Under the pieces are notes generated by a model. It worked only from the letters and a program-made list of their open reading frames with translations, made no database searches and was not told the DNA's origin. From Eubacterium sp. UBA5416 (GTDB lineage: Bacteria > Bacillota > Clostridia > Lachnospirales > Lachnospiraceae), in the NCBI GenBank assembly GCA_002409525.1, contig DHNM01000047.1:1-12771 (forward strand): 12,771 bases of DNA, written 5' to 3'. Of this stretch, positions 1-5,266 are shown one piece after another; positions within the stretch are counted from its first letter, which is position 1, and the number at the start of each line of letters is the position of its first letter. The position numbers were made by a program, and so were the translations under genes.

Positions 1-143
1 TAGATAACCTTATCACCCTTCATCAGCGTAAGCCATTTACAAAAAGTGGAGGGATTTATATATGCCAAATCAAACGAATGGAACAGAGTTATTTCATGTT
101 TATTATGAGCAATGGGTTTCTGTATACAAGGAAGGAGCAGTAA
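1..143 (+). CDS. hsdS: 3' end of type I restriction specificity subunit HsdS (partial)
   Basis: The frame that opens at base 3 reads DNLITLHQRKP and then about 36 further residues before a TAA at 141-143. Bases 1-2 (TA) would complete a Leu codon if the preceding base is C, T or A/G-compatible, giving the (L)DNLITLHQRK signature found in the conserved helical regions of HsdS, the DNA-recognition subunit of type I restriction-modification enzymes. The tail after HQRKP does not look like the usual Leu/Lys-rich HsdS C-terminal helix. It overlaps the recombinase start by 82 bases in another frame. The HQRKP codons lie exactly in the left copy of the 16-bp inverted repeat, so the tail probably depends on the orientation of the adjacent segment. 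Identification rests on one short but very characteristic motif; the rest of the gene is outside the window. Confidence 0.72.
   Translation, partial: DNLITLHQRKPFTKSGGIYICQIKRMEQSYFMFIMSNGFLYTRKEQ
21..36 (+). repeat. Left copy of 16-bp inverted repeat flanking the recombinase
   Basis: CATCAGCGTAAGCCAT here is the exact reverse complement of 1001-1016. It lies within the HQRKP codons of hsdS. Flanking bases do not match, so the repeat is exactly 16 bp. It is a likely recombination site of the enclosed tyrosine recombinase (inference). Confidence 0.9.
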
Positions 144-988
144 GGACAGTAACCTTGTCAAAGTATCAGATGACACAGTCCTGGCTGGAAAGGTTGGTGC
201 CGGATCTTATGGTTTGTGATCTGACGCGTATTACATACCAGCAGCTCCTCAATGATTACGCCCGCTCCCATGAGCGGCAGACAACGATGGATTTTCACCA
301 TCAGCTAAAAGGAGCTATATTGGATGCCGTTGACGAGGGACTCATTGATCGAGATCCTACTCGGAAAGCGATTATTAAGGGAAAAGCTCCGAGACCGAAA
401 AAACCCAAATATCTCAATCAGTTTGAGTTGCATACATTACTGTCAAATCTGAGTTTGGGATCAGAAGTCAGCTGGGACTGGTTTATTTTGCTGGTCGCGA
501 AAACAGGGATGAGATTCTCAGAGGCATTAGCGCTGACACCGAAGGATTTTGATTTTGCACATCAAATGTTATCGATTGATAAGACTTGGGATTATAAGGG
601 AGATGGTGGATTTCTTCCCACAAAAAATCAGTCGTCTGTCAGGAAGATACAGATTGACTGGCAGACGGTGATTCAGTTTTCAGAACTGGTCAAAGGGATT
701 CCGGAGGATCAGCCAATATTTGTGAAGGGAAATGTTTATAATTCAACAGTAAACAATATTTTGGAGCGATACTGCAAAACGGTGGGAGTTCCGGCAATAT
801 CTGTTCATGGTCTAAGGCATACCCATGCGTCACTGCTGCTATTTGCGGGGGTTTCTATTGCAAGTGTTGCCCGGAGGCTGGGACATGCAAGTATGACGAC
901 GACACAGAAGACATACCTGCATATCATACAGGAGCTTGAGAACCAGGACGTGGATCTTGTGATGCGCTCTTTATCAGGCCTGTGTTAA
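62..988 (+). CDS. Tyrosine site-specific recombinase (XerC/D-like integrase)
   Basis: This 308-residue protein has a SAM-like N-terminal core-binding domain (about residues 8-105) and a catalytic domain (about 118-300). The full tyrosine recombinase set is present: R151 (in TGMR), K188, H249 and R252 (HGLRH), H275 (GHAS) and nucleophile Y285 (TYLH). It should cut and rejoin DNA through a 3'-phosphotyrosine link. The ATG at 62 follows a GGAGGG site about 9 bases upstream. The gene overlaps the end of hsdS and is bracketed by a perfect 16-bp inverted repeat, which points to a DNA invertase of a phase-variable type I restriction locus rather than a phage integrase; no phage genes are seen nearby. 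No terminator is visible between this gene and the convergent regulator. The fold is certain; the invertase role is inferred. Confidence 0.93.
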   Translation: MPNQTNGTELFHVYYEQWVSVYKEGAVRTVTLSKYQMTQSWLERLVPDLMVCDLTRITYQQLLNDYARSHERQTTMDFHHQLKGAILDAVDEGLIDRDPTRKAIIKGKAPRPKKPKYLNQFELHTLLSNLSLGSEVSWDWFILLVAKTGMRFSEALALTPKDFDFAHQMLSIDKTWDYKGDGGFLPTKNQSSVRKIQIDWQTVIQFSELVKGIPEDQPIFVKGNVYNSTVNNILERYCKTVGVPAISVHGLRHTHASLLLFAGVSIASVARRLGHASMTTTQKTYLHIIQELENQDVDLVMRSLSGLC

Positions 989-1000
989 AACTATAAACAG

Positions 1001-1016
1001 ATGGCTTACGCTGATG
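1001..1016 (-). repeat. Right copy of 16-bp inverted repeat flanking the recombinase
   Basis: ATGGCTTACGCTGATG is the exact reverse complement of 21-36. Reading outward on the minus strand, the HQRKP codons are preceded by a stop (TAG) instead of HsdS-like residues, so no inverted hsdS partner adjoins this copy. It is an orphan site 12 bases after the recombinase stop codon. Confidence 0.9.
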
Positions 1017-1033
1017 CTATTGCCATTTCCGGG

Positions 1034-2335
1034 TTATGGGAGACGATAATGCGTATTTCGTCCTCTTCCAGATCTGGTAATTTGATGTTCCTGCTCCATT
1101 TCCTTTAATATGCGTCCACTTGTTGTCTGGCTTAGGTTTAATAACTTTTCTACTTCCCTGCGTGTGATTTTTCCCTGCGCTGCTATGACGTTTATAATCT
1201 TTTGTTCGGATCCGCCATACTCATTTTCGGATTCTTCTACTTTATCTATATAATTGAGATTGGGTAGAATGATCTTAAAAGCGTTGTCACTCGTCTCAAT
1301 TTGCGGTTTTCTCCCGGCACTCTTATAAACATGAGTAATCTTTTTTATTCCGGTTCCATAAGCTTCGATTAATTCCAGCCTGTAGAATATGTTTGCGAGT
1401 TTCATATTGCGGCAGACAGAGATTCCAAGCATGATATCATCCAGTGTCACCCCTGGGAGAAGGCCGCCGATGGAAGTGAATTCGATTCTGTCATCATAGA
1501 TACTGACCAGGCTGCTTGCCCTGAATGAATATTCCCTGTGGACAATTAAATTCAGCAAGGCTTCTCTGACAGCAACTTCCGGATAATCCCGTGCATCAAT
1601 CCGATAAAGTTTATCATAGGTAGAGTGAGTCTGGTTATGCATGTCAATATAATCATAGACATCATTCAGTTGTTCGAAGATAGAACCTGAAAATTCTTTC
1701 CGATCTTTGAAGGTGTTCTGATCAGTTCCCTGAAATACCGCAGCTTTAATAGTATGCATACATTGATCGGATAAAAGCAGTCCGAGATTTGTATAGATGC
1801 TATCCTGATTTAAGATACCAAGTGTTTTCATCTGTATTTTTCCAAAGGTTAGTTCTCTGTTTGAAAATTCTTTTCTGGCGGAGGTAAAGGTCAGATTTTG
1901 CTGCAGAGAACGCATTTCCTCATAGTGGTCCCCATCGGTTTCTTTTATCATCCGCCTGATCACAGAAGCGGATGCTGGAACAGAAGAGTAGCCCTGGCGG
2001 ATGTAGACACCTTCCGGACGCAGTCCTTTTTTTGAGATATAGTAGGGACGTTCTGTTCCTCTTTGAACGTCAACACAGACTATCTTTTTTCCATCAACAT
2101 CTATAGTTTCGTAGTGAATAAACATGGTTAGGTCGGGTCTGATTGAATCACGTACGGAATTACTGATTTTAAGCGCGATTTCGTCTGGATTATTTAAACC
2201 GGTGACTGTACCTGTATCCTGTACACCTACATAAAGCTTTCCGCCTGATGTATTTGCAAAAGCCAGGATCTCTTTTTTGATATTTTCCACATAAGCAGAC
2301 TTTAACTCAACAGTTTCGCTTTCCTGAAAGTTCAT
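1034..2335 (-). CDS. AlbA_2 (Schlafen-like) / HATPase_c_4 transcriptional regulator
   Basis: This 433-residue protein has an AlbA_2 putative DNA/RNA-binding domain at about residues 3-120 (ESETVELKSA, FANTSGGKLYVGV). A HATPase_c_4 ATP-binding domain covers about 245-360, with N-box E258/N262 (REALLNLIVHREYS), DDRIEF at 281-286, SIGGL at 288-292 and GTGI at 327-330. A C-terminal winged helix is at about 376-433. This architecture is common in Clostridia and is annotated as an ATP-binding or RecG-like regulator; its ligand is generally unknown. The ATG is preceded by AAGGAGG with good spacing, and a near-consensus promoter lies just upstream. It is convergent with the recombinase and divergent from the toxin. 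The repeated TCTAAC boxes over its promoter suggest autoregulation (inference). Confidence 0.88.
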   Translation of the reverse strand: MNFQESETVELKSAYVENIKKEILAFANTSGGKLYVGVQDTGTVTGLNNPDEIALKISNSVRDSIRPDLTMFIHYETIDVDGKKIVCVDVQRGTERPYYISKKGLRPEGVYIRQGYSSVPASASVIRRMIKETDGDHYEEMRSLQQNLTFTSARKEFSNRELTFGKIQMKTLGILNQDSIYTNLGLLLSDQCMHTIKAAVFQGTDQNTFKDRKEFSGSIFEQLNDVYDYIDMHNQTHSTYDKLYRIDARDYPEVAVREALLNLIVHREYSFRASSLVSIYDDRIEFTSIGGLLPGVTLDDIMLGISVCRNMKLANIFYRLELIEAYGTGIKKITHVYKSAGRKPQIETSDNAFKIILPNLNYIDKVEESENEYGGSEQKIINVIAAQGKITRREVEKLLNLSQTTSGRILKEMEQEHQITRSGRGRNTHYRLP

Positions 2336-2377
2336 TTTGCACCCTCCTTAAATTTATTCTGTTTATATTCTAACCAC

Positions 2378-2406
2378 ATTCTAACTTATCTAACACATAT
2401 TGTCAA
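2378..2406 (-). promoter_or_regulatory. Promoter of the AlbA_2 regulator
   Basis: On the minus strand TTGACA (2406-2401), a 17-bp spacer and TAGAAT (2383-2378) form a near-perfect sigma-A promoter about 43 bp upstream of the regulator's ATG. Confidence 0.85.
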
Positions 2407-2413
2407 TAAAGTT
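2399..2413 (+). repeat. 15-bp direct repeat, left copy
   Basis: ATTGTCAATAAAGTT is identical to 2937-2951. Each copy supplies the -35 hexamer (TTGACA on the minus strand) of a leftward promoter: the AlbA_2 regulator here and the antisense RNA at the other copy. The pair brackets the toxin segment. Confidence 0.85.
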
Positions 2414-2588
2414 AGAAAAGATGAATAAAAATTGATTCAGATCAGGGCTTTCTGTCTTGCTTAAAAATAACCGTCTTGTCATATTACATAAAGAAAAGAG
2501 GAGTGCGAATTATTATGAAAACAAGGGGCCGAAGACACCTTTTTATAATTTCATTTATTACTTAGAGAAATATTATCGGAATTTTATC

Positions 2589-2617
2589 TTGCTAAAAGAC
2601 ATGCATTTTGATAAGAT
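2589..2617 (+). promoter_or_regulatory. Promoter of the toxin mRNA
   Basis: TTGCTA (2589-2594), a 17-bp spacer and TAAGAT (2612-2617) would start transcription near 2624. The resulting 5' leader is about 110 nt long. Matches are moderate, but position and spacing fit. Confidence 0.55.
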
Positions 2618-2625
2618 AAAAGGGT

Positions 2626-2654
2626 GGATACTATCAACAATGGTAGGCGGTTAG
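2626..2654 (+). repeat. Inverted repeat at the 5' end of the toxin transcript
   Basis: GGATACTATCAA followed by TAG-CGGTTAG matches, in inverted orientation, the segment at 2877-2899, apart from a 6-base insertion and one extra base. The two convergent transcripts of the toxin locus would therefore start with nearly the same sequence. Confidence 0.75.
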
Positions 2655-2726
2655 CCCTCAACAGAGGGACTGAACCCTCTGATTACATAGAAATCCCTTT
2701 AATAGGGAAATTCGTGAAAGGAGGGC
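2654..2726 (+). promoter_or_regulatory. Structured toxin leader with SD-sequestering potential
   Basis: Three short hairpins are visible. CCCTC (2655-2659) can pair with GAGGG (2664-2668); this competes with AGAGGG (2663-2668)/CCCTCT (2675-2680). A third is TCCCT (2694-2698)/AGGGA (2704-2708). In addition GCCCTC at 2654-2659 is fully complementary to GAGGGC at 2721-2726, which contains the end of the toxin Shine-Dalgarno. Type I toxin mRNAs commonly hide their ribosome site in this way; folding has not been computed. Confidence 0.5.
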
Positions 2727-2733
2727 AAAGCTA

Positions 2734-2826
2734 ATGACTGATTTCGAAATGCTCTCCATCGTACTAATGATCATAAGTATCATAGTGTCGATTCTGATTG
2801 CGTATATAAATCAAACAAAAAAGTAA
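2734..2826 (+). CDS. Small membrane toxin, holin-like type I toxin family
   Basis: This is a 30-residue peptide. It has a short polar start (MTDFE), one hydrophobic helix (about residues 6-25, rich in Ile, Val and Leu) and a lysine-ending tail (NQTKK). Length, the acidic/aromatic N-terminus, the single membrane span and the KK end match the 'putative holin-like toxin' family (Hol_Tox, related to TxpA/BsrG/Fst peptides), which act at the cytoplasmic membrane when their antisense RNA is lost. A very strong site, AAAGGAGGG at 2717-2725, precedes the ATG by 8 bases. The leader is structured, the stop codon is embedded in a terminator hairpin, and a likely antisense RNA reads in from the right. 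Too short for routine gene finding. The toxin function is inferred from family resemblance and layout. Confidence 0.78.
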   Translation: MTDFEMLSIVLMIISIIVSILIAYINQTKK

Positions 2827-2858
2827 CCGCCATCCGGAAAAATGCACGATTACTTTTT
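2817..2858. terminator. Bidirectional terminator between toxin mRNA and antisense RNA
   Basis: AAAAAGTAA (2818-2826) pairs with TTACTTTTT (2850-2858), ending in a T run on the plus strand and in a T run on the minus strand as well. Overlapping it, ATTACT/AGTAAT (2849-2854/2859-2864), flanked by ATGCA/TGCAT, forms a second hairpin. The toxin stop codon is inside the first stem. Confidence 0.6.
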
Positions 2859-2909
2859 AGTAATGCATAAAACGGTCTAACCGTCTATTGATAGTATCCT
2901 TTTTCTATA
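2820..2909 (-). ncRNA. Candidate antisense RNA antitoxin
   Basis: A leftward promoter (2916-2944) would start an RNA near 2909 that runs through the shared terminator hairpin into the 3' end of the toxin mRNA. The 3' parts of both RNAs would be complementary, as for TxpA/RatA and BsrG/SR4. Its 5' region repeats that of the toxin mRNA (GGATACTATCAA). The ends are approximate and the RNA is predicted from layout only. Confidence 0.5.
2877..2899 (-). repeat. Inverted repeat at the 5' end of the antisense RNA
   Basis: The minus-strand reading begins GGATACTATCAA and ends CGGTTAG, matching 2626-2654 on the plus strand. Confidence 0.75.
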
Positions 2910-2931
2910 TAATATAGTTTATCAGATAAAC
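2908..2931 (+). promoter_or_regulatory. Candidate -10 of the HAD gene with adjacent perfect palindrome
   Basis: TATAAT at 2908-2913 is a consensus -10 reading towards the HAD gene, although the -35 at the right distance is weak. Immediately downstream, GTTTATCAGATAAAC (2917-2931) is a perfect 7-bp inverted repeat around one base. It would cover the rightward start site and the spacer of the leftward antisense promoter. An operator role is inferred. Confidence 0.45.
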
Positions 2932-2944
2932 CACTGATTGTCAA
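2916..2944 (-). promoter_or_regulatory. Promoter of the antisense RNA
   Basis: On the minus strand TTGACA (2944-2939), a 17-bp spacer and TAAACT (2921-2916). The -35 is consensus and the -10 matches at four positions. Confidence 0.5.
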
Positions 2945-2951
2945 TAAAGTT
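2937..2951 (+). repeat. 15-bp direct repeat, right copy
   Basis: ATTGTCAATAAAGTT, identical to 2399-2413, ends just before the GAGGAG ribosome site of the HAD gene. Confidence 0.85.
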
Positions 2952-2965
2952 GAGGAGAAAACCGA

Positions 2966-3619
2966 ATGAACCAAAGGGAGGAATTTCAAACAGCGATTTT
3001 TGATCTGGATGGCACGCTTTTGGATTCGATTGGAGTCTGGGCGGCTGTGGATGCTGAGTTTCTCGGGAGGAGAGGAATCCCGATGCCGGATGACTATATC
3101 GAGATGATCCATTCTATGGAGAATCATGTGGCCGCGGATTATACGAAGAGTCGATTTGGGCTTACGGATACGCCGGAATCGATCATAGGGGAATGGTTTG
3201 ACATAGCAAGGGAAGACTATGCACATAAAGTTGTCTTAAAGGCCTATGTCAGAGAATATCTCGAGATGCTGAAAGGTCAGGGGGTCCATATTACAGGGGC
3301 AACTTCTTCTGATCCTCAGCTGTTCGAACCGGCGCTTTCACATAATGGAATATTATCCTATTTTGATCACATTGCGACGGTACGTGACGTTAATGGCAGA
3401 GGAAAAGAATACCCGGATGTGTATGAAGAAGCTGCCCGAAGCGTCCATTCACAGCCCTCTGATTCCGTAGTTTTTGAGGATATCTTAAAAGGTATTCGGG
3501 GAGCAAAATCGGGAGGCTTCTATACTGTCGGTGTCTATGATCTGCACTCAGATCATGAGAAAAGGGAGATCATAAAACAGGCAGATCAATATATTCATAA
3601 TTTTGGTGAATTACTTTAA
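2966..3619 (+). CDS. HAD-superfamily hydrolase (beta-phosphoglucomutase-like, subfamily IA)
   Basis: This 217-residue protein has all four HAD motifs. Motif I is FDLDGTLLDS with nucleophile D13 and acid/base D15. Motif II is TGATSSD (T113/S114). The motif III lysine is at about K147 (GRGKEYPDVY), and motif IV is VVFEDILKG with E171/D172. An alpha-helical cap lies between about residues 20 and 85. The protein should be a cytosolic Mg-dependent phosphatase or phosphomutase acting on a small phosphorylated metabolite; the substrate cannot be told from sequence. The ATG is preceded by GAGGAG 8 bases upstream. It is a single gene, convergent with the broken permease, and no terminator is evident in the 17-base gap. 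Confidence 0.9.
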   Translation: MNQREEFQTAIFDLDGTLLDSIGVWAAVDAEFLGRRGIPMPDDYIEMIHSMENHVAADYTKSRFGLTDTPESIIGEWFDIAREDYAHKVVLKAYVREYLEMLKGQGVHITGATSSDPQLFEPALSHNGILSYFDHIATVRDVNGRGKEYPDVYEEAARSVHSQPSDSVVFEDILKGIRGAKSGGFYTVGVYDLHSDHEKREIIKQADQYIHNFGELL

Positions 3620-3636
3620 GCAGGCACGATACATGT

Positions 3637-4391
3637 TCAATTAAATCTCCAGGCTTTCATATGTTTAAAACAGAGAAAATTTGAAATTCCCCTGCCAAGC
3701 AGTAATACGGTTATGATTAAGATTGTGTTTTGCATAAAGGATGGAAGGAAAAACGTACCTTTGGAACTTAAGATTAAAAGTGCTTTCCTGATATCCAGGT
3801 GAGTGATCGGAAACAGGTACAGCAGTCGATTCAAAAGTCCGCTGTTGAATACCTGCAGTAAAAGCTGAGGCAGCAGATAGCATCCCAGTGAAAGGGCTAA
3901 TGCAGACATCGGAGAGCGGGCAAGAGAGGATATGAATAAGGTGATCCCCACCGTAAACAATATTCCGGCCAGCTGCAGAACAAGAATCAGCCCGTATACC
4001 TGTAGATGATTCCAGTTCAGGGGAAATTCAAAAAGTTCCATTGCCAGATAGATTCGTCTGAATATTCGAATTCCAGCCGCGTGTGTCATACATAAGTGAG
4101 AAGATTCCGAAATTCAGTAAATGAAAGATTGCAAACAGACAAACGGATACTATCGTTCCTCCGATTAATTTGGCATGGATCATCTGATTTCTTCCGTATT
4201 TTGTCACCAGTAATATTTGGTTCATGTTCCTGGCATGATCAATTGAGAAGATCACGGAACAGATTAAGACCACTAAAACACTCAGCAGCAGATAAATATA
4301 TCCCAATACATGATAAAGATCTTCCCAGGGAACATAGTTTCCCAGTTTCAGAGGTTTTTCGAATTAATTCGTATTTTATCATCGTTATCAT
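3637..4391 (-). pseudogene. Broken ABC-2 type transporter permease
   Basis: The ATG at 4391 overlaps the stop of the ATPase gene (ATGA) and gives MITMIKYELIRK, a typical ABC-2 permease start. The frame is lost near the A5 run (minus strand, 4359-4355). A second frame then encodes YVPWEDLYHVLGYIYLLL and the usual VTKYGR region, and ends at TGA 4030-4028. A third frame continues with EFPLNWNHLQVYG and several hydrophobic helices to 3637. Removing one base from each five-base homopolymer (4359-4355 and 4034-4030) would restore one frame of about 250 residues. A first membrane helix and outer loop also seem to be missing between LIRK and NYVPW, which suggests an internal deletion (inference from family layout). 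The permease is probably non-functional unless the homopolymer lengths are sequencing errors. Confidence 0.75.
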
Positions 4392-5263
4392 TCTATGTTG
4401 TCCCCTTCTTGAAAGTAAAATAAATACAAGTCTTCCAGAGCAGGATCGACTTGTCTGGCATCTTCCTTCGGCTTTTTATCCGAAACTATGCGAAGTAAAA
4501 TATCATTTTCTACATGTCTGCGATTACTTACGAGAAACTTTTCTTCCATTTCAGTTACCTCGCCTTCAGATATGAGACATTCCCAGACCTGATGCTGTAT
4601 TTCTTTTAGAAGTGCCGGAACACTTCCTCGGTCTACGAGTCTGCCTTCTTTCAAGATCAGAATTTCGTCCGCGATATATTCCACATCTGCAACGATATGT
4701 GTGGATAAAATTACAATTTTTTTGGAAGCGAAAGAACTGATCAGTTTTCGGAATTTGACTCGTTCTTTCGGATCAAGGCCAGCTGTCGGTTCATCCAGGA
4801 TCAATATTTCAGGATCATTAATCATTGCCTGTGCGATACCGAGCCTTTGTTTCATTCCTCCGGAATATTTCCTGATTCTCTTGCCTTTTACATCATCCAA
4901 TCCGACCTGTTTCAGTAACTTCAGACAGCGTTTTTTTGCTGTTTTATGATTTAGACCTTTGAGTGATGATATATATAACATGAACTTTAGTACCGTAAAA
5001 TCTGGATAATAACTGAAATCCTGTGGCAGAAAGCCTAAAATAGTTCGGAAAGACTCTGCCTGCGTGGAGATGTCCCGGTTATTGTATTTTACGGCTCCCT
5101 GTGTTGGTTTCATCAGCCCGCAGATGATGCGAAACAGTGTTGTCTTTCCTGCACCATTTGCACCTAATAATCCATATACACCGGGATTCAGTGTGAAGGA
5201 TACTTCGCTGAGCGTTGCCGCGGTGCCATAATTTTTTGTGATGTTGTCAAGTTTTAGTTCCAT
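4388..5263 (-). CDS. ABC transporter ATP-binding protein
   Basis: This 291-residue protein has Walker A GANGAGKTT (34-42), a Q-loop near Q81, signature YSGGMKQR (133-140), Walker B LILDEP (154-159) and the switch histidine in STHIV (H189). The C-terminal extension of about 80 residues is usual in export-type ATPases that work with ABC-2 permeases. The ATG lies 3 bases after the end of the upstream sigma/membrane gene, whose last codons contain the ribosome site (GGAGG), so the two are translationally coupled. The downstream permease start overlaps the stop codon. The reading frame is intact, yet both neighbours carry lesions, so the transporter is probably orphaned. The exported substrate is unknown. 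Confidence 0.92.
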   Translation of the reverse strand: MELKLDNITKNYGTAATLSEVSFTLNPGVYGLLGANGAGKTTLFRIICGLMKPTQGAVKYNNRDISTQAESFRTILGFLPQDFSYYPDFTVLKFMLYISSLKGLNHKTAKKRCLKLLKQVGLDDVKGKRIRKYSGGMKQRLGIAQAMINDPEILILDEPTAGLDPKERVKFRKLISSFASKKIVILSTHIVADVEYIADEILILKEGRLVDRGSVPALLKEIQHQVWECLISEGEVTEMEEKFLVSNRRHVENDILLRIVSDKKPKEDARQVDPALEDLYLFYFQEGDNIE

Positions 5264-5266
5264 ATC

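Larger units (their letters stand above)
2369..2416. promoter_or_regulatory. TCTAAC boxes, candidate operator
   Basis: TCTAAC occurs at 2369-2374, 2380-2385 and 2389-2394 as direct repeats 11 and 9 bp apart. The reverse form GTTAGA is at 2411-2416. The boxes cover the -10, spacer and -35 upstream side of the regulator promoter, where an autorepressor would bind. The repeat is seen; the operator role is inferred. Confidence 0.5.

Noticed and set aside
62..988. Prophage or integrative element integrase
   Set aside because: No phage, conjugation or excisionase genes are nearby, and the gene is enclosed by inverted rather than direct repeats next to hsdS, which fits a DNA invertase better.
2457..2654. 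A 65-codon plus-strand frame before the toxin
   Set aside because: It would start with TTG without a ribosome site, its composition is that of AT-rich spacer, and it overlaps the toxin promoter and leader.
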